A DNA stretch of 64,000 nucleotides. It comes from Chelatococcus sambhunathii. Lineage in GTDB: Bacteria; Pseudomonadota; Alphaproteobacteria; Rhizobiales; Beijerinckiaceae. Below, one piece after another: positions 12,393 through 20,786 of this stretch (positions are counted from its first letter, which is position 1; every line of letters starts with the position of its first letter). The DNA lies in contig NZ_LIOL01000013.1 in assembly GCF_001418005.1 (NCBI RefSeq), positions 20,746-84,745 of the forward strand. Reading direction: 5' to 3'. Both the position numbers and the translations under genes were made by a program. The notes below the pieces were generated by a model, which saw only the letters and a list, made by a program, of their open reading frames with translations, was not told the origin of the DNA and ran no database searches.

Positions 12393-13562
12393 ATGGCCAA
12401 GGCTGACTACTACGAAATACTCGGCGTTGAGCGCGGCGCTTCTGATGGCGAGCTCAAGAGCGCCTTTCGCAAGCTCGCCATGCGCTACCATCCCGACCGC
12501 AACCCTGGCGACCATGCCGCTGAAGCGCGCTTCAAGGAAATCAACGAGGCCTACGAGGCCCTGAAGGACCCGCAAAAACGCGCGGCCTATGACCGCTTCG
12601 GCCATGCCGCCTTCGAGCAGGGCGGCGGCATGAACGGCGCCCAAGGCTTCGGCGCTGACTTCGCCTCTTCCATGGCGGACATCTTCGACGACCTGTTCGG
12701 CGACTTCATGGGCCGCGCAGGCGCCCGCGGCCGCGGTAATGCCGGTGGCGGCCGCGAACGGGGCGCCGATATGCGCTACAACCTCGAGATCACGCTTGAG
12801 GACGCCTACAAGGGCAAGACCGCGACGATCACATTGCCGACCTCGATCGTCTGCGAAGCCTGCGACGGCTCGGGCGCCAAGCTCGGCTCGCAGCCGCGCC
12901 AATGCCCGACCTGCGGCGGTTACGGCCGCGTCCGCGCCTCCCAGGGCTTCTTCGCCATTGAGCGCACCTGCCCAGCCTGCCACGGCCGCGGCGAGATCAT
13001 CGACGACCCATGCGCCGCCTGTTCGGGCGCGGGGCGCGTGACGCGCGAGCGCACGCTCTCCGTCAACATCCCTCCGGGCGTCGAGGACGGCACGCGCATC
13101 CGCCTTGCCGGCGAAGGCGAGGCGGGCCTGCGCGGCGGACCGAGCGGCGACCTCTACATCTTCCTGTCGTTGAAGCCGCATCCCATCTACCAGCGCGATG
13201 GGGCGGACCTGTTCTGTCGTGTGCCGATCTCGATGGTCACGGCCGCGCTCGGCGGGGAATTCGACGTACCGACGGTCGACGGCGGCGAAGCCCGCGTGAA
13301 AGTGCCCGAGGGCACCCAGACCGGCAAGCAGTTCCGCCTCAGGGGCAAGGGCATGCCGGTACTGCGCTCGCGTGATTTCGGTGATCTCTACATCCAGGTA
13401 GTGGTCGAGACGCCGCAGAAGCTCACCAAGCGCCAGCGCGAGCTGCTCATGGAATTCGAGGAAGAATCCTCGCGCGAGACGCATCCGGAAAGCACCGGCT
13501 TCTTCTCGCGCGTCAAGGACTTCTTCGAAGGCTTCGGCGGCGGCGTCAGCGGCAATGCCTGA
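12393..13562 (+). CDS. dnaJ: Chaperone protein DnaJ (Hsp40)
   Basis: This is the J-domain co-chaperone of DnaK, 389 residues long. The J domain has the HPD motif in RYHPDRNPG, followed by a Gly/Phe-rich segment. Four zinc-binding repeats are visible: [24 protein letters not shown] and CAACSGAG. The C-terminal substrate-binding domain follows. ATG 12393 ([12 protein letters not shown]) matches the family start; the frame is open 63 bp further upstream, but that part does not resemble DnaJ. It is probably co-transcribed with dnaK and with the methyltransferase gene downstream. Confidence 0.97.
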   Translation: MAKADYYEILGVERGASDGELKSAFRKLAMRYHPDRNPGDHAAEARFKEINEAYEALKDPQKRAAYDRFGHAAFEQGGGMNGAQGFGADFASSMADIFDDLFGDFMGRAGARGRGNAGGGRERGADMRYNLEITLEDAYKGKTATITLPTSIVCEACDGSGAKLGSQPRQCPTCGGYGRVRASQGFFAIERTCPACHGRGEIIDDPCAACSGAGRVTRERTLSVNIPPGVEDGTRIRLAGEGEAGLRGGPSGDLYIFLSLKPHPIYQRDGADLFCRVPISMVTAALGGEFDVPTVDGGEARVKVPEGTQTGKQFRLRGKGMPVLRSRDFGDLYIQVVVETPQKLTKRQRELLMEFEEESSRETHPESTGFFSRVKDFFEGFGGGVSGNA

Positions 13563-13637
13563 CCGGCAAGGGGCTTGACCGCGCCGGCTGGCTGTTCCAG
13601 CTATTGTTCGTCCCGAAAGACCGGAAAGTGTCGATCC

Positions 13638-14237
13638 GTGATTGAGCTGCGCCGCCGCGAGGAAAAGCCCCCGCTCGAAGACGAAGCCCGCTTCCTCAAG
13701 TCCTGGGTCGAGCGCCCGCTCGTCACGGGTGCGGTCAGCCCCTCGGGGCGGATGCTCGCCCGCACCATGGCAAGCTATGTCGACCCGCATCTCGACGGCC
13801 CGGTCATCGAGCTCGGCCCGGGCACGGGACCTGTCACCGAGGCGATCATCCGCCGCGGCGTGGCGCCCGAGCGCCTCATCCTCGTCGAGTTCAATCCCGA
13901 TTTCTGCAAGCTGCTCAGGCGCCGCTTCCCGGCGGCCACCGTCGTCGAGGGCGATGCCTACGGCCTGGCGGAAACCCTCGGCGATAGCGCCGCCCGTCCC
14001 GCCGCCGCCGTTGTCTCTAGCCTGCCGCTGTTCACGAAACCCCTGCCCATGCGGGTCGCGCTGCTGAACGACGCCTTCGACCTGATGCGGAGCGGGGCGC
14101 CCTTCGTCCAGTTCACCTACGCGGTGGTGCCGCCCATCCCGAAGGACGCCGCGCATTATTCTGTGACTGCCTCCAACCGCGTGTGGTGGAACCTGCCGCC
14201 GGCACGCGTATGGGTCTATCGCGCCCGTCGGGCGTAG
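13638..14237 (+). CDS. pmtA: PmtA-like phospholipid N-methyltransferase (class I SAM-dependent)
   Basis: The 199-residue protein has a Rossmann-type methyltransferase fold with the SAM loop [15 protein letters not shown], an acidic end to strand 2 (LVEFNPDF), and the segment [15 protein letters not shown] expected after strand 4. This arrangement and the size match PmtA. That enzyme methylates phosphatidylethanolamine stepwise to phosphatidylcholine, a membrane lipid of many Hyphomicrobiales. The position directly after dnaJ and before pyrF supports this. I chose GTG 13638 ([12 protein letters not shown]) because the alternative start at 13575 adds a Cys/Ser-rich stretch unlike the family. 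Substrate assignment is by family and context only. Confidence 0.78.
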   Translation: MIELRRREEKPPLEDEARFLKSWVERPLVTGAVSPSGRMLARTMASYVDPHLDGPVIELGPGTGPVTEAIIRRGVAPERLILVEFNPDFCKLLRRRFPAATVVEGDAYGLAETLGDSAARPAAAVVSSLPLFTKPLPMRVALLNDAFDLMRSGAPFVQFTYAVVPPIPKDAAHYSVTASNRVWWNLPPARVWVYRARRA

Positions 14238-14240
14238 CGC

Positions 14241-14873
14241 GTGGCCACGGCCTTCTACCTGACGCATCCTCAGGTCGCCATCGATCCTGTCGTGCCCGTG
14301 CCCGAGTGGGGCCTGTCAGACCGCGGCCGCGAGCGCGTACGCGACACCGCCGGCCTTGCCTGGACGCGCCGTATCGGCCGCATCGTCTCCTCCACCGAGC
14401 GCAAGGCCGTCGAGACCGCCACGATCCTTGCCGAGCACCTCGGCCTTGCCGTCGAGGTGCGCGAGGCCATGCACGAGAACGACCGCTCGGCCACCGGCTT
14501 CCTGCCGCCGCCGGAGTTCGAGGCGACGGCGAATCTCTTCTTCGCTCATCCGGACGAGAGCATCCGCGGCTGGGAACGGGCCCGCGACGCCCAGCGGCGC
14601 ATCGTCACCGCCGTCGAAGGCGCGCTCAAGGGCGAGGACGGCAGCCGCGATGTCTGCTTCGTCGGCCATGGCGGCGTCGGCACGCTGCTCTACTGCCACC
14701 TCACGGGCGAGGCGATCACACGGCGCTTCGACCAGGCGCCGGGCGGCGGCAATCTCTTCGCCTTCCCGATATTCGCCTTCGACAGCGGGCCGCGGAAGGT
14801 GCTACACGGCTGGCGCCCCTTCGACCAGCCGCAAAGGATACGTCCATGCAGACGAACGCTCGCGATCGCCTGA
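14241..14873 (+). CDS. Histidine phosphatase family protein with altered active-site motif
   Basis: The 210-residue protein has the phosphoglycerate-mutase-like fold: an N-terminal catalytic His, the segment [13 protein letters not shown] carrying the second conserved Arg, a Glu-containing loop, and the second His in CFVGHGGVG. The usual RHG/RHA motif is replaced by LTHPQ, so His is kept but the preceding Arg is lost. Phosphatase activity is therefore doubtful. Translation starts at GTG 14241, three bases after the methyltransferase stop. Its 3' end overlaps the start of pyrF by 28 nt, so the two are probably translationally coupled. The substrate is unknown. Confidence 0.8.
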   Translation: MATAFYLTHPQVAIDPVVPVPEWGLSDRGRERVRDTAGLAWTRRIGRIVSSTERKAVETATILAEHLGLAVEVREAMHENDRSATGFLPPPEFEATANLFFAHPDESIRGWERARDAQRRIVTAVEGALKGEDGSRDVCFVGHGGVGTLLYCHLTGEAITRRFDQAPGGGNLFAFPIFAFDSGPRKVLHGWRPFDQPQRIRPCRRTLAIA

Positions 14874-15553
14874 TCACCGCGCTCGACGTGCCGAGCGCCG
14901 ACGAGGCCCTGGCACTCGTCGACAGGCTCGGCGATGCCGTCAGCTTCTACAAGATCGGCATGGAGCTCGTTTACGGCGGGGGTGGCCTCGCCGTCGCCGA
15001 GCGGCTCGTGAAGGCGGGCAAGAAGGTCTTCCTCGACCTCAAGCTGCACGACATCCCCAACACGGTCGAGCGTGCGACGGCCCAGGTGGCACGGCTCGGC
15101 GTGCATCTCCTCACCGTCCACGGCTATCCGCAGACGATGCGCGCCGCCCATGCCGGGCGTGCCGGCACGGGTCTGAAGCTCCTCGCCGTGACCGTGATGA
15201 CCTCCTACGACGACGACGATCTCGTCGCCGCCGGCTATGCTGAGGGCGTCGGGCCGACCGTGCGCCGCCGCGCCGATCAGGCGAAGGACATCGGCATCGA
15301 CGGCCTCATCATCTCGCCGCACGAGGCGGCCGCCCTGCGTGCCGCCCTCGGCCCGTCCATGCTGCTCGTCACGCCGGGCGTGCGCCCGGCCGGCAGCGCC
15401 GTCGGCGACCAGAAGCGCGTGATGACGCCGGGCGAGGCGATCCGCGCCGGGGCCGACCACCTCGTCGTCGGCCGGCCGGTGACGGCCGCGAGCGATCCAC
15501 GCGCAGCGGCCGAGGCGATCGTCGCCGAGATTTCCGCAAACCTGACCGCCTGA
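14846..15553 (+). CDS. pyrF: Orotidine 5'-phosphate decarboxylase
   Basis: PyrF decarboxylates OMP to UMP, the last step of de novo pyrimidine synthesis. The 235-residue TIM barrel carries ALDVPS at the N-terminus, the catalytic Lys/Asp cluster [12 protein letters not shown], and the phosphate-binding C-terminal [12 protein letters not shown]. It begins inside the 3' end of the preceding phosphatase-like gene and is followed after 11 bp by a small DUF1330 gene. Confidence 0.97.
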   Translation: MQTNARDRLITALDVPSADEALALVDRLGDAVSFYKIGMELVYGGGGLAVAERLVKAGKKVFLDLKLHDIPNTVERATAQVARLGVHLLTVHGYPQTMRAAHAGRAGTGLKLLAVTVMTSYDDDDLVAAGYAEGVGPTVRRRADQAKDIGIDGLIISPHEAAALRAALGPSMLLVTPGVRPAGSAVGDQKRVMTPGEAIRAGADHLVVGRPVTAASDPRAAAEAIVAEISANLTA

Positions 15554-15564
15554 GGGAGGAGAGA

Positions 15565-15876
15565 ATGGCAAAAGCCTATTGGATCGGCCGCGTCGACGTC
15601 GAGGACCCGGAGGCCTACAAGGCCTATGTCGCCGCCAACGGCGACGCCTTCCGCAAGTACGGGGCCCGCTTCCTCGTGCGCGGCGGCGCTTTCGAGGCCG
15701 TGGAAGGCGGCGCGCGCCAGCGCAATGTCGTCATAGAGTTCCCGGACCGGGAGGCCGCCGTCGCCTGCTGGCACTCGCCCGAGTACAAGGCCGCCAAGGC
15801 CAAGCGCGATGGCCATGCCATCGCCGACATCATCATCATCGAGGGCTATGACGGACCGCAGCCGTCCGACGGGTGA
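15565..15876 (+). CDS. DUF1330 domain protein
   Basis: This 103-residue protein begins KAYWIGRVDVEDPEAYKAY and has the dimeric alpha+beta barrel pattern of DUF1330, including FLVRGG and the conserved W-x-SPEY segment (CWHSPEYKAAK). The biochemical role of the family is not established. A strong Shine-Dalgarno sequence, GGGAGGA, lies just before ATG 15565. It overlaps the next gene by 29 nt, so translational coupling is likely. Its place after pyrF is common in this group of bacteria. Confidence 0.88.
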   Translation: MAKAYWIGRVDVEDPEAYKAYVAANGDAFRKYGARFLVRGGAFEAVEGGARQRNVVIEFPDREAAVACWHSPEYKAAKAKRDGHAIADIIIIEGYDGPQPSDG

Positions 15877-16399
15877 GCCCGGCGCGCCCGCCCCTTACCG
15901 CACAAGGCCGACGCAGGCGGCGGACCTCGCCCGCCTGCCGGACGTCGAGCGCTCGGCCGGCGAACGCTTCCGGGCGAGCGATCTTGCCTGGGTCGCCGAT
16001 GAGCCGCCCGCACCGGTCAAGACCCATGCGCGCCACCTCGGCTGGCACTGGGTCGCGGCCGACGCGGACGACGTGCCCGTCGCCTTCCTCTTCGCCCGGC
16101 CGTGTGGCGGCATGGTCCATATCGGCGAGATCTCGGTTGCCCTGCCGCACCAAGGGCGCGGCCTCGGCCGCGCGCTCATCGCCGCCGTCTGCCTCGAGGC
16201 GCGCCGGCAGGGTTTTGCCAAGGTCACGCTGACCACCTATCGCGACATTGCCTGGAACGGGCCCTATTACGCCTCGCTCGGCTTTCGCGAGATGGCGCCG
16301 GAGGAGCATCCGCCCTTCCTGCGCGAGCAATTGGCCGAGGAGGCGCGGCACGGCCATGATTCGGCCCGCCGCGCCGCCATGGTGCTGGCGCTCGCCTGA
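15848..16399 (+). CDS. GNAT family N-acetyltransferase
   Basis: The 183-residue protein has the GNAT fold with the acetyl-CoA pyrophosphate loop [12 protein letters not shown] (Q/R-x-x-G-x-G/A) at about residues 99-110 and a C-terminal [13 protein letters not shown] that matches the family's closing strand-helix. ATG 15848 overlaps the end of the DUF1330 gene; the frame is open upstream, but a start there would lie deep in that gene. The acceptor substrate is unknown. The gap before dapB (112 bp) contains the dapB ribosome-binding site. Confidence 0.87.
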   Translation: MTDRSRPTGEPGAPAPYRTRPTQAADLARLPDVERSAGERFRASDLAWVADEPPAPVKTHARHLGWHWVAADADDVPVAFLFARPCGGMVHIGEISVALPHQGRGLGRALIAAVCLEARRQGFAKVTLTTYRDIAWNGPYYASLGFREMAPEEHPPFLREQLAEEARHGHDSARRAAMVLALA

Positions 16400-16511
16400 T
16401 CACGATGCGGGCACGATCCTTACCGACGCGGTCTTGGCGCAAGCCCCCCGCGCCGCTATACCACCGGCCACGGTCGGGCGCAGCGGCGCCGGCCAGCGCG
16501 GGAGGGAAACC

Positions 16512-17327
16512 ATGGCGGACATGCGGCTCGTCGTCGTCGGAGCAGCCGGACGCATGGGACGCATGCTCGTCAAAACCGTTCATGAGACACCCGGCGCGAT
16601 CCTTGCTGCCGCTGTCGAGCGCGAGAGCTCGCCCTTCATCGGCAAGGACGCGGGCGATCTTGCCGGCACCGGCAACCTCGGCATCCCGGTGACGAACGAC
16701 GTCGCGGCCGCCTTCGCCGAGGCCGACGGCGTCATCGACTTTACCGCCCCCGCCGCCACAGCCGCCTTCGCCCGCGCCGCGGCCGGGGCCGGCATCGTCC
16801 ATGTCGTCGGCACAACCGGCTTGACGGATAGCGATCTTGCCGTGCTCGCCGAGGCCGGGCGCACGACGCGGATCGTCCAGTCCGGCAACATGAGCCTCGG
16901 CGTCAACCTGCTGACGGCGCTGGTGCGCCGCGTCGCGGCGACGCTCGGGCCGGAATTCGACATCGAGGTGCTGGAGATGCACCATCGCATGAAGGTGGAC
17001 GCCCCCTCCGGCACGGCTCTCATGCTCGGCGAAGCTGCCGCGGAGGGCCGCGCGGTCGGCCTGCGCGAGCATGCCGTGCGGGTGCGCGACGGCCACACCG
17101 GCGCGCGCCGGGCCGGCGACATCGGCTTCGCCACCCTGCGCGGCGGCTCCGTCATCGGCGAGCACACCGTGGTCTTCGCCGGCGACGGCGAGCGCATCGA
17201 GCTCACCCACAAGGCCGACGACCGGGCGCTCTTCGCCCGCGGCGCCCTGCGCGCAGCGCTGTGGGCGCGCGAGCGCCCGGCCGGCCTCTACACCATGTCC
17301 GACGTGCTCGGCATCGCCGCGCTGTAA
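16512..17327 (+). CDS. dapB: 4-hydroxy-tetrahydrodipicolinate reductase
   Basis: DapB reduces hydroxy-tetrahydrodipicolinate in the diaminopimelate pathway that feeds lysine and peptidoglycan. The 271 residues include the N-terminal dinucleotide loop [11 protein letters not shown] and the family signature [13 protein letters not shown] with the catalytic His pair and Lys. ATG 16512 has GGAGGGA 8 nt upstream. gpmA follows after 23 bp, so the two are probably co-transcribed. Confidence 0.97.
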   Translation: MADMRLVVVGAAGRMGRMLVKTVHETPGAILAAAVERESSPFIGKDAGDLAGTGNLGIPVTNDVAAAFAEADGVIDFTAPAATAAFARAAAGAGIVHVVGTTGLTDSDLAVLAEAGRTTRIVQSGNMSLGVNLLTALVRRVAATLGPEFDIEVLEMHHRMKVDAPSGTALMLGEAAAEGRAVGLREHAVRVRDGHTGARRAGDIGFATLRGGSVIGEHTVVFAGDGERIELTHKADDRALFARGALRAALWARERPAGLYTMSDVLGIAAL

Positions 17328-17350
17328 GCCAACCCGATCCGGAGATACCA

Positions 17351-17971
17351 ATGGAGCGTCTTCTCGTCCTCGTCCGCCACGGCCAGAGCGACTGGAACCT
17401 GAAAAATCTCTTCACCGGCTGGAAGGATCCGGGCCTCACCGAGCAGGGCGTGGCCGAGGCGAAGGCCGCCGGCAAGCGCCTCAAGGCGCTCGGCCTCACC
17501 TTCGACATCGCCTTCACCTCGGACCTGAGCCGCGCGCAGCACACCTGCGACCTCATCCTCAAGGAACTCGGCCAGGAGAACCTCGAGACCATCCGCGACC
17601 AGGCGCTCAACGAGCGCGACTACGGCGAGCTGTCGGGCCTCAACAAGGACGACGCGCGCAAGCGGTGGGGCGAGGAGCAGGTGCACGTCTGGCGCCGCTC
17701 CTATGACGTGCCGCCGCCCGGCGGCGAGAGCCTGAAGGACACGGCGGCCCGCGTGCTGCCCTATTACATCGGCGAGATCCTTCCGCGCGTGATGCGCGGC
17801 GAGAAGGTGCTCGTGGCCGCCCACGGCAACAGCCTGCGCGCCCTCGTGATGGTGCTCGACCGGCTGACACCCGAGACGATCCCGACGATGGAGCTCGCCA
17901 CGGGCGAGCCGCTCGTCTATCGCCTCAAGGCGGACACGACGGTCGAATCGAAGGACGTGCTCAAGGGCTGA
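17351..17971 (+). CDS. gpmA: 2,3-bisphosphoglycerate-dependent phosphoglycerate mutase
   Basis: This glycolytic enzyme interconverts 3- and 2-phosphoglycerate through a phosphohistidine. The 206-residue protein begins [16 protein letters not shown] with the catalytic RHG, has [12 protein letters not shown] with the conserved Arg, [12 protein letters not shown], and the second catalytic His in [13 protein letters not shown]. The length is on the short side, as usual in alphaproteobacteria. ATG 17351 has GGAG 8 nt upstream. The motifs are intact here, in contrast to the phosphatase-like gene at 14241. Confidence 0.95.
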   Translation: MERLLVLVRHGQSDWNLKNLFTGWKDPGLTEQGVAEAKAAGKRLKALGLTFDIAFTSDLSRAQHTCDLILKELGQENLETIRDQALNERDYGELSGLNKDDARKRWGEEQVHVWRRSYDVPPPGGESLKDTAARVLPYYIGEILPRVMRGEKVLVAAHGNSLRALVMVLDRLTPETIPTMELATGEPLVYRLKADTTVESKDVLKG

Positions 17972-17989
17972 GGTTCGGCCACGAGGGCG

Positions 17990-18610
17990 ATGACACAGGC
18001 GCTGGAACTGCGGCCGGGCGTCCTGCACTGGCCCGGCTATCTCGACCGTCCGGCGCAGGACGCGCTCGCCGCCGCCCTGCGCGAGGTGGTGCGCGAGGCG
18101 CCGTTCTACACCCCGCGCATGCCGCGCACCGGCAAGCCCTTCTCGGTGCGCATGACGAACTGCGGCCCGCTCGGCTGGGTCTCGGACGAGACAGGCTACC
18201 GCTATCAGCCGACCCATCCCGAGACCGGCAGGCCATGGCCCAGGATCCCCGCCGCCCTCATGGAGGCATGGCAGGCGCTTGCCGGCTATCCGCATCCGCC
18301 GGAGGCGTGCCTCGTCAACTTCTACGGCCCCGGCGCGCGCATGGGTCTGCACCAGGACAGGGACGAGGAGGATTTCGACGCGCCCGTCCTCTCCTTGTCG
18401 CTCGGCGACACCGCCCTGTTTCGCATCGGCGGCACCGGCCGGCGCGATCCCACGGTCTCGCTGCGCCTCGCCTCGGGCGACGCCTTGCTCTTCGGTGGGC
18501 CGGCGCGGCTCGCCTTTCACGGCATCGACAGGATCATGCCGGGCACTTCGACCTTGCTCCGCGAGCCGGGCCGGATCAATCTGACCCTGCGCCGCGTCAC
18601 GCGGCCCTGA
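17990..18610 (+). CDS. alkB: AlkB-type DNA repair dioxygenase
   Basis: AlkB is an Fe(II)/2-oxoglutarate enzyme that oxidatively removes methyl groups from 1-methyladenine and 3-methylcytosine. The 206-residue protein has the iron triad HxD in MGLHQDRDE and the distal His in LAFHGIDRI. The Arg pair for 2-oxoglutarate and substrate is in GRINLTLRRV, and NFYGPGARMG is a family signature. The start at ATG 17990 lies 18 bp after gpmA. With the methyltransferase fusion at 9141 and mutM at 32541, it adds to the base-repair genes in the window. Confidence 0.93.
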   Translation: MTQALELRPGVLHWPGYLDRPAQDALAAALREVVREAPFYTPRMPRTGKPFSVRMTNCGPLGWVSDETGYRYQPTHPETGRPWPRIPAALMEAWQALAGYPHPPEACLVNFYGPGARMGLHQDRDEEDFDAPVLSLSLGDTALFRIGGTGRRDPTVSLRLASGDALLFGGPARLAFHGIDRIMPGTSTLLREPGRINLTLRRVTRP

Positions 18611-18669
18611 CAAACCATCATCGGACGGCGGCACCGCCACGCTGCCCGCCCCGCAAGGAGAACGAGCGT

Positions 18670-19632
18670 ATGGCATCCCTGCTGCCGCGTCTTGTCACGA
18701 TGGCCCTCGTGGTGGTCGCGGGCCTGAGCGCCGCGCCCTCCGTGCGCGCCGCCGAGCCGCCCTTCCTTCCGGGCCTCAGCGTCGGGTTCGAGCCGCCACC
18801 ATCGATGACGCCGGCCGGCCAGTTCTCCGGCTATGTCGACGAGAGGGCGGGCGCCAGCATCATCATCGTCGAAATGCCGGCCGAGGCCTATGCCGACATC
18901 GAAAAGGGCTTCAATGCCGACGCGCTCAAGGGCCAGGGCGTCACGGTGCGCAAGCGCGCGCCCTTCGCGCTCGGCAAAGGGCTCAAGGCCTTTCTCGTCG
19001 AGGGTACGCAGAAACAGGGCACCACCGTCTTCGATAAATGGATTCTGGTGGCGACCAACGGCAAGACCACCGCCCTCGTGACGGTGCAGGCGCCAGCGAC
19101 GACCGCCGGCTATGACAGCGCAACCGTCGAGAAGAGCCTGAAGACGATCGCCTTCCGCGCGCCGCCGGGCGTCGACGAGCAACTCGCCTCCCTGCCCTTC
19201 CGCATGGGCGAACTCGCCGGCTTCCGCATCGTGCGCGTCGCCACCGGCAACAGCGTGCTGATGACGCAGGGCCCCAAGGACGTGGTGCGCGAGGCCGAGC
19301 AGCCGCTCGTCATCGTCTCCTCGGGCGAAGCGGCCATTCCCGGCACGCTGGAGCAGGACCGTTTCGCCAAGCAGGCCTTCTCCACGCTGCCCGGAATCGC
19401 CAATCTCGCCATCCAGCGCATCGAAGGCAAGGACGAGAACGGCGTGCCAATGCACGAGATCGTCGCCACCGCCGATGACGTGCGCACCAAGCAGCGCCTG
19501 TTCCTGATGCAGATCGTACGGTTCGAGCGCTCCAACTACCTGCGCCTCGTCGTCATGGCGCGCGAGAACCAGCGCGGCGACCTCGAGCAGCGCGCCCGCA
19601 CCATCGCCGCCGGCCTGTCGGTCGGTTCGTAA
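18670..19632 (+). CDS. Secreted protein with two similar PsbP/DUF1795-like halves, function unknown
   Basis: The 320-residue product starts with a clear signal peptide (hydrophobic LVTMALVVVAGLSAA, cleavage after VRAA). The mature part has two halves of about 130 residues that show the same plan: an N-terminal FLPGLSVGFEPP or LAGFRIVRV strand pair, a phe-containing helix, a strand ending in FLVEG or MHEIVATA, and a strand with VATNGKTTALVTV or FERSNYLRLVVMA. This resembles the PsbP/DUF1795 fold. I infer an internal duplication and a periplasmic location. ATG 18670 has AAGGAGAACG upstream. No enzyme motif is visible. Confidence 0.75.
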   Translation: MASLLPRLVTMALVVVAGLSAAPSVRAAEPPFLPGLSVGFEPPPSMTPAGQFSGYVDERAGASIIIVEMPAEAYADIEKGFNADALKGQGVTVRKRAPFALGKGLKAFLVEGTQKQGTTVFDKWILVATNGKTTALVTVQAPATTAGYDSATVEKSLKTIAFRAPPGVDEQLASLPFRMGELAGFRIVRVATGNSVLMTQGPKDVVREAEQPLVIVSSGEAAIPGTLEQDRFAKQAFSTLPGIANLAIQRIEGKDENGVPMHEIVATADDVRTKQRLFLMQIVRFERSNYLRLVVMARENQRGDLEQRARTIAAGLSVGS

Positions 19633-19635
19633 GGC

Positions 19636-20007
19636 TCAGCCGACAGGCGTCATCCAGCCGATCGGCGCCCCCCTGCGGATCGCGCACGATGGCGACGCGC
19701 CCGACATTGGGGACGTCGACCACCGCGCGCACGATGCTGCCGCCGAGGGCGAGGGCCCGCGCGATCGCTGCATCGACGTCGGCCACGCTGATGAAGGAGA
19801 ACCAGTAGGGCTCGCGGGCTTCCGGCAGGGCGCCGCAGGCAAGGCCCGTCACGCCGCCGGCGAAGGTCTCGCCGACCCTCGCGACGAAATAATCGCCGTC
19901 AGGCATGGCGAAGGGCTCGAAGCTCCAGCCGAGCATCTCGGCGTAGAAGGCCTTGGCCGCCTCGACGTTGTCGGTGCCAGCTCGTTCCCTACGAAGGTGC
20001 CGGGCAT
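19636..20007 (-). pseudogene. VOC (glyoxalase) family gene with two compensating frameshifts
   Basis: The gene starts well: GGCGGAGGAG precedes ATG 20007 and the product begins MPGTFVGNELA. One base is missing near 19978, and the expected TDNVEAAKAFYAEMLGW continues in another frame. That frame encodes a normal VOC domain (FVARVGETFAGGVTGL, VADVDAAIARALALGG). One extra G in a run of six near 19670 then restores the original frame for the typical ending DPQGAPIGWMTPVG. Read literally, no single ORF covers the gene. Either it is a recent pseudogene, or the two indels are sequence errors, which the homopolymer makes plausible. Confidence 0.75.
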
Positions 20008-20097
20008 CGTCTCCTCCGCCGGTGGCAACGCATCGTCCCTCCAAAGGCGGGACGACAACGTCTGCCGACGGAGGTGGCCAGGGTGCCCGCGCCCGGC

Positions 20098-20721
20098 TTA
20101 CTGGAGCTTCGGCTCGCCACCCGGCGCGGTCGCGTCGTTATCCCCGTTGCCGGGCTTGGGGCCGCCCTTGGAGACGCCGACGAGGGCCGGCCGCAGCACA
20201 CGCTCGCCGATCACGAAGCCCGCCTGCACCACCTGGACCACGGTGCCGTTGGGCACACTCGGGTCCGGCACCTCGAACATCGCCTGATGCAGGTTGGGGT
20301 CGAAGCGCTCACCCTGAGGGGTGAGCTTCCGCACACCGTGCCGCTCGAGCGTCTTGAGGAGGTCGCGCTCGGTCAGTTCAACGCCTTCGACGAAGGGCTT
20401 GACGGTGTCGCTGTCGCGCACCTCTGGCGGTACGCTCTCAAGTGCGCGCTGGATGTTGTCGGCGACCGTCAGCATGTCGCGGGCGAAGCTGGTCATGCCA
20501 TAGGCGCGCGCGTCCGCCACCTCGCGCTCGGTGCGCCGGCGCAGATTCTCCATCTCGGCCAGGGTGCGCAGCAGCTTGTCCTTGAGGTCGTCGCGCTCGC
20601 TGACGAGGGCCTCGAGTGCCTCGCTCGCGGCCTGCGCCGCCTCCGGCGCCGCATTCTCAGGAGCATCGGCCGCGGCAAGGGTCTCGTCGACCGGCTCGGG
20701 TCGGGTCGGCTTCTGGGTCAT
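20098..20721 (-). CDS. grpE: Nucleotide exchange factor GrpE
   Basis: GrpE releases ADP from DnaK. The 207-residue protein has an acidic Ala/Glu-rich N-terminus, a long coiled coil (about residues 40-90), the family segment [19 protein letters not shown], and the C-terminal beta-wing with [19 protein letters not shown]. It lies on the strand opposite to dnaK and 10 kb away, 60 bp after glnD. Its own RpoH-type promoter overlaps the glnD stop codon. hrcA, which usually precedes grpE in related genomes, is not here. Confidence 0.97.
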   Translation of the reverse strand: MTQKPTRPEPVDETLAAADAPENAAPEAAQAASEALEALVSERDDLKDKLLRTLAEMENLRRRTEREVADARAYGMTSFARDMLTVADNIQRALESVPPEVRDSDTVKPFVEGVELTERDLLKTLERHGVRKLTPQGERFDPNLHQAMFEVPDPSVPNGTVVQVVQAGFVIGERVLRPALVGVSKGGPKPGNGDNDATAPGGEPKLQ

Positions 20722-20754
20722 GCTGTTCCGTTGCTGGCTTGAACGATATTGAGG

Positions 20755-20786
20755 CCGATATCAGCCCTCGTAGCGGAAAAATCAAG
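20755..20786 (-). promoter_or_regulatory. RpoH-type heat-shock promoter of grpE
   Basis: On the minus strand CTTGAT (20786-20781) is followed by a 16-nt spacer and CTGATATCGG (20764-20755). This fits CTTGAC and CYTATNTNNG with one mismatch in each element, and the spacer length equals that of the dnaK promoter. The upstream element overlaps the glnD stop codon. The downstream element ends 34 bp before the grpE start. Confidence 0.6.
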
